Assembly: GCA_946614435.1 (NCBI GenBank)
Contig: CAMOGW010000001.1
Location: 161,157-225,156 of the forward strand
Source: an uncultured Prevotella sp.
GTDB taxonomy: Bacteria > Bacteroidota > Bacteroidia > Bacteroidales > Bacteroidaceae
DNA length: 64,000 nt
Direction: 5' to 3'
The stretch's first letter is position 1, and each line of letters opens with the position of its first letter. The notes under the pieces are model-generated. The model was given only the letters and a program-made list of their open reading frames with translations. It was not told the origin of the DNA and did not search any database. Shown one piece after another: positions 8,824 through 17,111 of the stretch. Both the position numbers and the translations under genes were made by a program.

Positions 8824-8874
8824 TATGTAATCATATGAATCATGAAAAAGCATGAGCTGATAAGGCTCTCTCAT

Positions 8875-8909
8875 AACCCAGCTTTGATAGATAAAGTCAA
8901 AGTTGGGTT
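8875..8909. terminator. Hairpin between convergent genes
   Basis: AACCCAGCTTTGA (8875-8887) pairs with TCAAAGTTGGGTT (8897-8909), one G-T pair, 9-nt loop. It lies between the WG gene and the end of the minus-strand operon. No T run on either side, so it is either a bidirectional terminator of the non-canonical kind or an mRNA end stabiliser. Confidence 0.5.
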
Positions 8910-8998
8910 AATGCCCGATGGAGCATGTTGTATGAAAAGAAGTCTAAATTCCTCATGACCTCCTCAATGTGCTTATATGATATTTCATTAATTGTTTA

Positions 8999-10042
8999 TT
9001 ATTTGAAAAGTGATTTTGACATGTCTGCGAGAACCATATTCCTAAACAACCAATGAGCCATTCCACCAGGAATGCGTAAAACACGTTTATTGTTGAGATC
9101 CTCTATGTAAATCGGCCTAATACGCCAACTTGAGTTATAGCGATTTTGCCAGTCATACATACAATATTCCCACCATTCTCTATCTCCTCGCCACCATTCT
9201 CCTGTTACATATCCATGGTTTAATCCCCATTTTGTAGAATCTAACGCATCTGCAGAACCACATTGGTTATAAACGTATTTAGGAGCCATGCCAAGATCAA
9301 TTACTTTACCTAATGACACACGACAAATAATTAATGCTTTGTAAGTATTACTCCTAGCATAATATTCTGCTGTACTACGTATGGGGGCAAAATAAATTCC
9401 ATTGCCTGCAAAATTTCCTCCACCGACCCTCCATATTCCGTCATACCAACTCTTTGAACCGATACGTCCAGGACTTTGACAGATACTTACACTGGCAGAT
9501 TGCTCTGTTCCATGATATAAGGTAAGTGCAGGCACAATGGTATCTATCACTGTCCAGAAAACACTCTCAGCAAGTGAAAGCAGGTAGTGCCATCCATATT
9601 TGACCAGTCTTAAAGGTAACAAAAGTAACCACGTGATAAAATTAGCACCGCCTTCTTTAGATGAAGTTGGGTCGAAAATTTCACCCATGTAATTAAAGAA
9701 CTCAAAACTGCTATGAACAACTATGTTATAGAAGAAAGCATTGACAAAGCGGAGAGGTGTTAGTACCACATAAAGAGGAATCTTCATAACAGTCCAGAAA
9801 CCGCGCATGAATTTGTTAAACCCATCTGAACCATGATGCCTCTTATAAAGTGGTCTCCAAGGCTTTGACAAATGGCGTTGCAACCCATTTAGGAAACTGA
9901 AGAGAAAAGATAGTACCCTGAAAAAAGCATAATATAACACTCCTAACACCGGGACACTTCGTCGCAATAACAGTCTAAGCAGAATGAGACCTACTACAAT
10001 GATAACACCCCAGAAACCAAGTTCTATAAGTTCATTGTCCAT
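8999..10042 (-). CDS. Membrane-linked PARP-like ADP-ribosyltransferase
   Basis: The C-terminal half (residues ~170-320) reads as a PARP-type ART fold. The candidate H-Y-E triad is H177 in LTLYHGTE, Y217 in GNGIYFAPIRSTAEYY and E292 in WWEYCMYDWQ, followed by the final strand RIRPIYIED; the EYxxYD signature is characteristic. It would transfer ADP-ribose from NAD+ to a protein or nucleic acid. The first ~170 residues hold several hydrophobic segments (WGVIIVVGLILLRLLL, WLLLLPLRLV), placing it at the membrane. It is the last gene of the long minus-strand operon, 5 bp after a small protein and three genes after a PARG-like hydrolase that could reverse the reaction. Confidence 0.7.
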   Translation of the reverse strand: MDNELIELGFWGVIIVVGLILLRLLLRRSVPVLGVLYYAFFRVLSFLFSFLNGLQRHLSKPWRPLYKRHHGSDGFNKFMRGFWTVMKIPLYVVLTPLRFVNAFFYNIVVHSSFEFFNYMGEIFDPTSSKEGGANFITWLLLLPLRLVKYGWHYLLSLAESVFWTVIDTIVPALTLYHGTEQSASVSICQSPGRIGSKSWYDGIWRVGGGNFAGNGIYFAPIRSTAEYYARSNTYKALIICRVSLGKVIDLGMAPKYVYNQCGSADALDSTKWGLNHGYVTGEWWRGDREWWEYCMYDWQNRYNSSWRIRPIYIEDLNNKRVLRIPGGMAHWLFRNMVLADMSKSLFK

Positions 10043-10047
10043 GATAC

Positions 10048-10275
10048 CTAATCAATATATACTATCTTCCGTCCGCTAATCTCACCCTCATAGACTTTTT
10101 CACCCTGAACATAAATAGTGCCATTCCCATTGTCATAGTCAAAATGGGCTTCTCCTTCTCTGTCCGTATAAACATCTTTAGTACAACCACGGAAGAATCC
10201 TTTAAAGACTATTCCTACTTTCTTGTAATAAGCAGGTTTCCCTGTTCTTTTTTCAAACACTTGAACTGTAAACAT
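10048..10275 (-). CDS. Small beta-rich protein upstream of the ART
   Basis: 75 residues, mostly beta strands (FTVQVFEKRTGKPAYYKK, VYTDREGEAHFDYDNG). The layout resembles a single transthyretin/carboxypeptidase-regulatory-like sandwich in which a modified residue set is replaced by glycines. No signal peptide or cysteines. It lies 5 bp before the ADP-ribosyltransferase, so it may be its partner, inhibitor or substrate. Not recognised as a named family. Confidence 0.55.
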   Translation of the reverse strand: MFTVQVFEKRTGKPAYYKKVGIVFKGFFRGCTKDVYTDREGEAHFDYDNGNGTIYVQGEKVYEGEISGRKIVYID

Positions 10276-10330
10276 AATTTATTTGGATTAATTTTAATAA
10301 TGCTCATCTCCATTTTACCTTTTGCTGGTT

Positions 10331-11221
10331 TTATGAATCAGGAAGATCGTTAAGATTTACAACGATTCCCTTTTCATCCTTTATCGTGGACGATACTATA
10401 GACCTAATAGAACCCAAAATATCTCCCAACTTGCACTTATTTAGGAACTTTCTTGGAATAGTAATTTGTGCACCGACTCGTCTATCACTCCAAAATGCGC
10501 CAGATTCAATCATGTCCACTGATGACGGAATACATAAAAACTTTAAACTGTCGCATCCTTGAAAAGCCCCTTGCCCAATGCAAGACACGGACTTTGGTAT
10601 AATAACACTTGTAAGAGCCTTGCAGCCATCAAATGTATTGTCACTGATACATGTTATATAATCTGGAATGGAAACGGTTGTTAATTTTGCACAGCCTTCA
10701 AAGGCACTCTTCCCAATGTGATTCACAGAGCTCGGAATTTTCACATTAGTAAGAGCTGAGCAATAAGCGAATGTACCGTCGCTTATGCTTGTTATGGTAT
10801 CAGGAATGACAATAGATGCGAGTTTATTACAATTCTCAAAAGCTCCAACTCCAATGTGGGTTACGGAACTTGGTATTTTTATACTTGTGAGTCCTATGCA
10901 ATCCTGAAATGCTGAATCACCAATTATTGTGACTGTTTCTGGAATAGAAACCGATAACAACCCACGACAATCCCTAAAAGCATCCCGGCCTATTGCTGTT
11001 ATCCTTTGGCCATCCATGTAAGGAGGAATATCAATAATTCCGGTAAAATCCTGCATAGTACAAAATACATTTCCGTATTCCACCCGCAGTGGAAGATTGG
11101 GCTGCGGATTCGACATCTGAGGGGATTCTTTAATTTGAATCCCTTTAGGAGAAATCCCACAATAGATGCACTTCCCGTTTCTTAAGATTAACTGCTTTCC
11201 GCAGTTTTTACATATTGCCAT
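10331..11221 (-). CDS. Zinc-ribbon plus BspA-type leucine-rich repeat protein
   Basis: Residues 1-22 are the shared zinc ribbon of this operon (CKNCGKQLILRNGKCIYCG, four Cys). Residues ~75-260 contain about eight BspA/TpLRR repeats of ~23 residues (IPSSVTHIGVGAFENCNKL). No signal peptide, so unlike secreted BspA proteins it appears cytoplasmic. LRRs bind partners; the ribbon probably docks the protein to a common hub. A close paralogue is at 14031-15146. It precedes the small protein/ART pair. Confidence 0.85.
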   Translation of the reverse strand: MAICKNCGKQLILRNGKCIYCGISPKGIQIKESPQMSNPQPNLPLRVEYGNVFCTMQDFTGIIDIPPYMDGQRITAIGRDAFRDCRGLLSVSIPETVTIIGDSAFQDCIGLTSIKIPSSVTHIGVGAFENCNKLASIVIPDTITSISDGTFAYCSALTNVKIPSSVNHIGKSAFEGCAKLTTVSIPDYITCISDNTFDGCKALTSVIIPKSVSCIGQGAFQGCDSLKFLCIPSSVDMIESGAFWSDRRVGAQITIPRKFLNKCKLGDILGSIRSIVSSTIKDEKGIVVNLNDLPDS

Positions 11222-11240
11222 AGTTTCTTTGTTTTTTTAA

Positions 11241-12026
11241 TTATCTACCTTTAGCGAATTCAGAGTTGCTGACATCCTCCGTTGTGGCCAAGGCAAACTC
11301 AACGATTTCAAAATCATAGTTTTTTAAGAGAGTATAGAATGCTTTTGATACCACCTTGGGGTCATTCTTAAACACGCCGCATCCCCACTTTCCAAGGATC
11401 AAAACCTCAACCAATTCCTTTGCTGCCACATCTATAATTTTCTTGATACGCGAATAAATGATTTGCTCATATACCTCGGATGGAAAGCTATCATACCTGA
11501 ACAACTCAGGTGCAGCACAAGTTATAACATCCACCTTATACCAATCTTTTTTATCCATCATCTTTGGAACAATTGGTCCTGTTCGTTCATCAGTCTTGAA
11601 TACTACTACATCGGGTGTGTAAATCAAGTCATCGTTACCCATATAATCCATCTCTCCATTCCTTATTTGTCTTTTATGTTGGTTATAGAATGGCTCTCGC
11701 ATAGCTTCAAGGCAAGGATATAGGGTGGAACATCTGCACAGAGCCTCTTCTTGAGCATTAGCATAGAAAGGATTACCACCAATTGAGCGATTGTTCGCAT
11801 AGTTTAACACTGCGGTCTTTTTGCCTTTGTATGATTTGGCTGCCTCGAAACTTCTTTTACCTGAGCAGACATAGATGGTTTTGCTCTCATTTACGATCGG
11901 CTGATCGATATTCTCTTCATGGGCAACAATATACTGCCTTTGAATAGAACTTCTTACAGCCTCTATTAATTCTGGAATTGACTCATATTGCTTTTTCGTA
12001 TCAGTCATCACTTCATAATTACTCAT
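11241..12026 (-). CDS. TIGR02452-type PARG/macro-like ADP-ribose hydrolase
   Basis: 261 residues. VLNYANNRSIGGNPFYANAQ leads into AQEEALCRCSTLYP, the GG(G)-x(6-8)-QEE signature of the PARG-like (DUF2263/TIGR02452) family, with the catalytic Glu pair kept. The C-terminal LILGKWGCGVFKNDP is the second conserved loop. Expected activity is removal of ADP-ribose or hydrolysis of its polymers. With a PARP-like transferase in the same operon it forms a likely writer/eraser pair. The third G of the canonical GGG is N here. Confidence 0.85.
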   Translation of the reverse strand: MSNYEVMTDTKKQYESIPELIEAVRSSIQRQYIVAHEENIDQPIVNESKTIYVCSGKRSFEAAKSYKGKKTAVLNYANNRSIGGNPFYANAQEEALCRCSTLYPCLEAMREPFYNQHKRQIRNGEMDYMGNDDLIYTPDVVVFKTDERTGPIVPKMMDKKDWYKVDVITCAAPELFRYDSFPSEVYEQIIYSRIKKIIDVAAKELVEVLILGKWGCGVFKNDPKVVSKAFYTLLKNYDFEIVEFALATTEDVSNSEFAKGR

Positions 12027-12066
12027 CTTACTATACTTTTTAGTTTAACAGATATTACATATGATT

Positions 12067-12612
12067 TTAGAAATCCCATTGGTTATAACCGGCAGTTTTT
12101 TCTATACAGTGCGCTCCAACAATAGGCCAAACGCCAGTAAGTAGATTGAATAACAATATCCATGTCTCGTCGTAATTGTACAGCACTAGATATCCCACCA
12201 CGGCAAATATGATTTCAACGGGGTAATGAATCCATTCATAATATATACGCCATGTTTTATTTCTGCTGGAAAAATGCCCTCGAACAGCATAGACCATTGT
12301 TATAACAGACCAGAGAACAATTGATCCATTTACACTATACATTGTGGCGATTCCCCACCATGATCCGTTCTTTGTTTCGTATTCTGCGAAACTTATAGGA
12401 ATAATAATAGCTAACACCATGAAAACCAAAAAGATTTGGTATATCAGATTTGGCTTATTGTCTTTACTGTCATATCGTTGCCTTTTCCTTTGTGAATAAC
12501 CATTATACTGCCCCGAATTATTTGCACAATCCCCATCAGGAACTGCGCCACAATATACACATTTCCCATTTCTTATAATGAGACCTTTCCCGCAATTTTT
12601 ACATATTGCCAT
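12067..12612 (-). CDS. Zinc-ribbon membrane protein
   Basis: Starts with the shared ribbon (CKNCGKGLIIRNGKCVYCG), then a Lys/Arg-rich linker and four likely transmembrane helices (IFLVFMVLAIIIPISFA, VNGSIVLWSVITMVYAV, PVEIIFAVVGYLVLY, WILLFNLLTGVWPIVG). The ribbon would face the cytoplasm. One of four ribbon-plus-membrane proteins or linkers in the operon. No catalytic motif seen. Confidence 0.75.
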   Translation of the reverse strand: MAICKNCGKGLIIRNGKCVYCGAVPDGDCANNSGQYNGYSQRKRQRYDSKDNKPNLIYQIFLVFMVLAIIIPISFAEYETKNGSWWGIATMYSVNGSIVLWSVITMVYAVRGHFSSRNKTWRIYYEWIHYPVEIIFAVVGYLVLYNYDETWILLFNLLTGVWPIVGAHCIEKTAGYNQWDF

Positions 12613-12650
12613 ATATTGATCTGTTAGAATTTATTGTATTATCAATTACC

Positions 12651-13433
12651 CTACATATTATTTCGGTAAAGACTTTCTGCATAAGAAATCTTTGAAGATG
12701 CTACAGAACTGCCAAGTTGATAGGCTTTCTGATAACAATTTCTTGCCTTGATGATAAATAATAACTTAGCTTTCTTAATAGGCTTCATGTTTCCATGCCC
12801 TTTCACTTTCGGAAGGGTTTCTGCAGCATTGATTAACTCATCCCCCATGCTAATCCATGAATTGATTTCGCTTTCGCGTAATTTTTCCCGTGTATCTGCT
12901 AATGCAGCATTACTCTCCATCAATTGCTGATTGGTTTGTCCAAGTTCGTTGTCAAGAGATGACACTTGATTGTCTAATCTTGAGATTTGCTCATCCTTTT
13001 CACGGATGATGTCTTTTAATTCATCAACCTCTTTCTGTTTTTGTTCAATGGTTGCCTTCAACTTGGCAATAACCATCTTTGTACTCTTGTCAAACTTCTC
13101 TAACTCTTCTGCACGTTCAATTTTCTCTTTGATAAGAGTAATATCCTGGGCAATCTCATCTGCCTTTTGACGATTATCATCACTTGTATTCTCTTCTAAG
13201 GAGTGCTCAAGTGAAGCAGTTCGACCTGATATAGAATTAATAGATGCGAAGATATTGTCAATTAATTCTTGCGCTTCCACATTGTTCTCCAATGCTTTTG
13301 CGCGATCTTGTCGCAACATCTCACATTCTCTCTGCAATTCCGACAAATCCATATTGGATGTGTCTTTCTGCCCACAAGACTGGAGTAAAAGCCCAGCCAG
13401 ACCTAATACAATGATTATTTTACAAGTTTCCAT
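12651..13433 (-). CDS. Coiled-coil lipoprotein
   Basis: A short hydrophobic signal ends in the lipobox LLLQSCG, so the mature protein would start at Cys20 and be lipid-anchored in the envelope. Residues ~30-200 are a long heptad-rich coiled coil (KLKATIEQKQKEVDELKDII), followed by a helical tail. It starts 19 bp inside the preceding zinc-ribbon gene, so the two are tightly coupled. The coiled coil could span part of the periplasm or act as a scaffold. The only clearly exported protein of the operon. Confidence 0.75.
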   Translation of the reverse strand: METCKIIIVLGLAGLLLQSCGQKDTSNMDLSELQRECEMLRQDRAKALENNVEAQELIDNIFASINSISGRTASLEHSLEENTSDDNRQKADEIAQDITLIKEKIERAEELEKFDKSTKMVIAKLKATIEQKQKEVDELKDIIREKDEQISRLDNQVSSLDNELGQTNQQLMESNAALADTREKLRESEINSWISMGDELINAAETLPKVKGHGNMKPIKKAKLLFIIKARNCYQKAYQLGSSVASSKISYAESLYRNNM

Positions 13434-13984
13434 CCTTCAAATGTTATTTCTATTTCGTTAGTTATTGTTTTTATTCTAACTTTCCCCCTCCCAAGTTCCT
13501 GAGAATGTATCTCACCGTTTGATGGATTATATGAGAAAGTGTATTTTTTCGTAATCTTGGAAGAATATACGTTCATTGTATAATCGCTGCCTTCATTGTA
13601 TATTTTAATTGTAGCATTTACATTCTCACTACCATTCATCATTCTTACGAAATAATTACCAGTGATGTTCTGTGGATATGAACCTGTCTCAGTTGTTCCT
13701 ACTACGGTTGTTTCCTTCGGAAGGGGTTTCTCTTTTGAGAATACAGAATTAAACAGCATGTAAAACAGGATCAGCAAGATTATGAAAATCGCGCCAATAA
13801 CCCATTTCTTAATACTTTCATCTACCTTATATTCTCGACTTTTACCTTGTCGATTATTCGCAGTACCGTATTTGGGCTTTGCCTCTCCTCCTTCTCCGAC
13901 AGGATCGCTAGTTTTTTTATGACAATATATACATTCCCCGTTGCTCAATATCAGTGGATTACCACAATGTTTACAATACGCCAT
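13415..13984 (-). CDS. Zinc-ribbon, single-pass membrane protein
   Basis: Shared N-terminal ribbon in a slightly altered form (CKHCGNPLILSNGECIYCH, last residue His instead of Gly), a linker, one transmembrane helix (VIGAIFIILLILFYMLF, ~62-80) and a ~110-residue beta-rich exterior domain (GNYFVRMMNGSENVNATIKI). The layout puts the ribbon inside and the beta domain outside, like a signal relay. The final codons overlap the coiled-coil lipoprotein gene by 19 bp, so a joint envelope module is likely. Confidence 0.75.
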   Translation of the reverse strand: MAYCKHCGNPLILSNGECIYCHKKTSDPVGEGGEAKPKYGTANNRQGKSREYKVDESIKKWVIGAIFIILLILFYMLFNSVFSKEKPLPKETTVVGTTETGSYPQNITGNYFVRMMNGSENVNATIKIYNEGSDYTMNVYSSKITKKYTFSYNPSNGEIHSQELGRGKVRIKTITNEIEITFEGWKLVK

Positions 13985-14030
13985 AATATCAGTATTTACA
14001 ATTTGACCTTTGTATATTTAAGCCTACTTT

Positions 14031-15146
14031 TTATGTTATCGGTAAATCCATGTAATTTACGACATTTCCGTATTCATCTTTTAAAATAGTATTCTCACAT
14101 TCCTCACGTTTACCAATAGCCCAACATATCGTTTTTTGATTTAAATGCTTTTTCGGGAGAATGATCTGTCTTGAGCTTCTTCTTGGGTTTGAGAAGGCCC
14201 CGTATTCTATTATTTTCACTGATGACGGGATGGTTATTGACGACAAACTGTCGCAATCGCTAAATGCTTCACTACCAATGCGAGTCACTGAGTTCGGAAT
14301 GACTATTGATGCTAGGTTTTCACATAGGTAGAAGGATCTATCTCCGATGTTAGTTACAGAGTTCGGAATGGCTATTGATGTTAGGTTATGACAACGCGAG
14401 AAAGCCGCATCTCCGATTTTAGTTACAGAGTTCGGAATGATTAAACTAGTCAGCCCGGTATCTGCGAAAGCCCCACCTCCGATGTTTGTTACAGAGTTCG
14501 GTATGACTATTGATGTTAGGTTATGACAACCCGAGAAAGCTCCGTTCCCGATTGTAGTTACAGAGTTCGGAATAACTATTGATGTTAGGTTTTCACATTG
14601 GCTGAAAGCATTATCTCCAATGTTAGTTACAGAGTTCGGAATGACTATTGATGTTAGTTTATGACAGCCTGAGAAAGAATGTATCCCTAAGTATGTAACA
14701 GAATCTGGGATATTCACATTAGCAAGATTAAAGCAACCGGAAAATGCCTCGTCCCCGATAATTGAAACTGTTTCAGGAATAGAGACTGACAATAACCCCT
14801 TGCAACGCAGGAAAGCCTCCCTGCCAATAGCTGTTACCCGTTGCCCATCTATGCAGGACGGTATATCAATAGAGCCAGTAAAGTTTTCCATAGTACAAAA
14901 AACATTTCCGTATTCTATACGAAGCGGAAGGGGAGGCGATGGCACATTTTGATTAAGTAAAGCCGATCCACAATTACTACAGAATTTTGCACCTGATGGA
15001 TGCGGGGTCCCACAATTCTTGCAGGTAAATACAGTTTGGGGTTGGCTATTATTACTGGATGCCTGTTGTTCCTGGGATAATCCGCAATAGATGCATTTCC
15101 CCCCACTTAAAATTAGCGGTTTGCCGCAATGTTTACATGTTGCCAT
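14031..15146 (-). CDS. Double zinc-ribbon BspA-type LRR protein
   Basis: The shared ribbon (CKHCGKPLILSGGKCIYCG) is followed by a second, different zinc ribbon (CKNCGTPHPSGAKFCSNCG) and then about eleven BspA/TpLRR repeats (IPNSVTNIGDNAFSQCENL). Repeats are highly alike at DNA level (GTTACAGAGTTCGGAATGAC recurs), suggesting recent internal expansion and variable copy number. No signal peptide. Paralogue of 10331-11221. Probably a cytoplasmic recognition protein. Confidence 0.85.
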   Translation of the reverse strand: MATCKHCGKPLILSGGKCIYCGLSQEQQASSNNSQPQTVFTCKNCGTPHPSGAKFCSNCGSALLNQNVPSPPLPLRIEYGNVFCTMENFTGSIDIPSCIDGQRVTAIGREAFLRCKGLLSVSIPETVSIIGDEAFSGCFNLANVNIPDSVTYLGIHSFSGCHKLTSIVIPNSVTNIGDNAFSQCENLTSIVIPNSVTTIGNGAFSGCHNLTSIVIPNSVTNIGGGAFADTGLTSLIIPNSVTKIGDAAFSRCHNLTSIAIPNSVTNIGDRSFYLCENLASIVIPNSVTRIGSEAFSDCDSLSSITIPSSVKIIEYGAFSNPRRSSRQIILPKKHLNQKTICWAIGKREECENTILKDEYGNVVNYMDLPIT

Positions 15147-15154
15147 ATCTATAA

Positions 15155-16099
15155 TTATTTATGTCTTAACGATTCGAGCAGTCCTGCCCATCCTAATTTC
15201 TCAAATCTTTCTTTCTGGAGGCGATAGCCGTCACCGTAAATACGGTCTTCAGATTCATACATCCGTTTGAGCAAGTACTTTGACAAGTCAGTATTTATTC
15301 TTTGATATACCCAGGCACAGCCCAAATTACAGAACCCCTCACATTCTTCGTCAGTAACTTCTCGACCATATAATACCAGCCATGAATGTAACAATTCGTG
15401 TGCTAATACACCTTGAAAGTGATCCTCAGGGAGGCCACAGGTTATATCAATGTGAAAATTGGAAAAGATGCGTAATCCAGACCTTGAATAATGTATGCGA
15501 CCTTCGGCGCCCTCCATTAAATCTTTATTCTTCAATTTTATAGGGATGTCTTCTGGAACTCCATTAATACCGAATGATTTAAACATCGAGAGCACCTTGG
15601 CTCGGCATGCCTCTATTTGAGTAGATGTAGTAACTGATGACTTGGCGCATACGCTACACAATACTGCATTTTTGCCAATTTGCTTAGCTGATCCAGATAT
15701 AATACGACCGCATGTGTCGCAATGTTTAGTTTTCTCTGTACCATGCGTTGTATGTGCACAATTTCCCCAATCATCTATAGTATAAGTTCCATCTATTGGT
15801 TTTCCGCATACAGAGCAGATTTTCTCCACATGTTTGTGAAAGCAATCTTTATGATAGTGTTTCCCCTTCGAATCATAATAGGAACCGGAGATGGGCTTAC
15901 GACAAACGGCACATACTTTCTTTCCCGAAGCAGGGTTACACTCAGTATGATACAGATTCCCCCTATACGTCACAAAAGAACCTGTCAACTTTGCACCGCA
16001 ATATGAACAGACAAGACAGTCCTTGTGATAACGCTTCCCTCCGAGAGAAACGCCATCACCTTTTATAAACTTCTTGCATTTAGCGCATCGATTAATCAT
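15155..16099 (-). CDS. LIM-domain DA1-like zinc peptidase
   Basis: The N-terminal ~170 residues hold Cys/His pairs in LIM order (CAKCKKFIKGDG...HKDCLVCSYCGAKL...YHTEC; CAVCRKPISG...HKDC; CSVCGKPIDG; CDTCGRIISG), about three to four LIM-like units. The C-terminus has an HExxH zinc-peptidase site, LAHELLHSW, followed by EVTDEECEGFCNLGCAW, as in the DA1 family of ubiquitin-activated plant peptidases. It would cut a partner protein in the cytoplasm. LIM domains normally mediate protein contacts, so the target is probably encoded nearby. LIM domains are rare in bacteria. Confidence 0.8.
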   Translation of the reverse strand: MINRCAKCKKFIKGDGVSLGGKRYHKDCLVCSYCGAKLTGSFVTYRGNLYHTECNPASGKKVCAVCRKPISGSYYDSKGKHYHKDCFHKHVEKICSVCGKPIDGTYTIDDWGNCAHTTHGTEKTKHCDTCGRIISGSAKQIGKNAVLCSVCAKSSVTTSTQIEACRAKVLSMFKSFGINGVPEDIPIKLKNKDLMEGAEGRIHYSRSGLRIFSNFHIDITCGLPEDHFQGVLAHELLHSWLVLYGREVTDEECEGFCNLGCAWVYQRINTDLSKYLLKRMYESEDRIYGDGYRLQKERFEKLGWAGLLESLRHK

Positions 16100-16125
16100 A
16101 TCAAGAATTACAATCTTTATAGCTC

Positions 16126-17085
16126 TTATTCTGGATGATATCCAAACCTTTCAATATTTGCCAACCAAGCTGCGCAATTCACCACAAATCTATCTGTACC
16201 AGCTTTAACAAATAAATCATTGTATAATCTTGTCCAACCACCATCAACTAAGCACTTCTTGCCACAGGTTTCATAATAGGCTGTTACTATCAGTCCATCA
16301 GAACTATAGACTAATGGCCTAAGCCCTTTATTCATCTTTACATTTGAGATGGTTACTCCCTCATAGAAATTTTGAATTCCAGTTGTAATGTAATGGTTCT
16401 TTATAATTCCTGGTGACTGGGGGGTGTTCTGAATGGTGAGCACATGATCTGCCATATATTCTCCACTCATTTGGGTGTTGAATAGATAAGAAAGCATAAC
16501 ATTTGCATCAGCATACAATGGATAATTGTCCGACCAGATGTAAACACCCCCACCTCTGTTTAAATGCTCATATACTAAAGTGTAGTCATTTTGATTCATT
16601 AGACATTTCTCACCTGAAATGATCCATAATTGACTTCTTTCATTAAGTAGTTCTTTAACATCAGCATACGGGAATCTGCCTTGACTATAACCATCAAAAA
16701 CAATCACGGAAAACCCTTTCCTTCCCAATGCTGCTATTGGACTTGTCTGGTTTTTAAAGTTCATCCTTGATAGGTCAACAACTACAATCTTATACCCTTT
16801 AAAGGCCCCGTCCTTTGCAAGATCATACTGTGAACCTTGGGGATTGCCATACCGATCGGTTTTGGCTCCAGAGATAATGCTTTGTCCGGCATATTGTGAA
16901 TAAGGACTCTGTCCTCCTTGATTTACAAAACTTCTTCTTTGTATAATAGGTCTGGATTTCTTGATGCCTGATTTAGGTTGTTCCACAGGAATGTCCTGTG
17001 TTGAAGACGCTACTTCTGCACCACAGTATATACATTTTCCTTTATTTACGATTAGCGGCTTCCCGCAGTCCTTACATGTTGCCAT
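16126..17085 (-). CDS. Zinc-ribbon plus Rossmann-like (GATase/ThuA-like) domain protein
   Basis: Shared ribbon (CKDCGKPLIVNKGKCIYCG), an unstructured linker of ~70 residues, then an alpha/beta domain at ~95-315 (YKIVVVDLSRMNF, FSVIVFDGYSQG, LWIISGEKCLM, GGGVYIWSDNYPLYADAN). The strand order and the GGG-V turn suggest a GATase1/ThuA-like flavodoxin fold, used in several conflict systems to sense ligands. No clear nucleophile elbow is seen, so it may bind rather than catalyse. Fold call is tentative. Confidence 0.6.
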   Translation of the reverse strand: MATCKDCGKPLIVNKGKCIYCGAEVASSTQDIPVEQPKSGIKKSRPIIQRRSFVNQGGQSPYSQYAGQSIISGAKTDRYGNPQGSQYDLAKDGAFKGYKIVVVDLSRMNFKNQTSPIAALGRKGFSVIVFDGYSQGRFPYADVKELLNERSQLWIISGEKCLMNQNDYTLVYEHLNRGGGVYIWSDNYPLYADANVMLSYLFNTQMSGEYMADHVLTIQNTPQSPGIIKNHYITTGIQNFYEGVTISNVKMNKGLRPLVYSSDGLIVTAYYETCGKKCLVDGGWTRLYNDLFVKAGTDRFVVNCAAWLANIERFGYHPE

Positions 17086-17111
17086 AAATGATATATTTGT
17101 AGTTAACTTGA

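Noticed and set aside
14200-14720. Regular DNA repeats of ~70 bp that might look like a CRISPR array
   Set aside because: They are in frame within a BspA-type LRR gene, translate to the same IPNSVT repeat, and lack spacers unrelated to each other.
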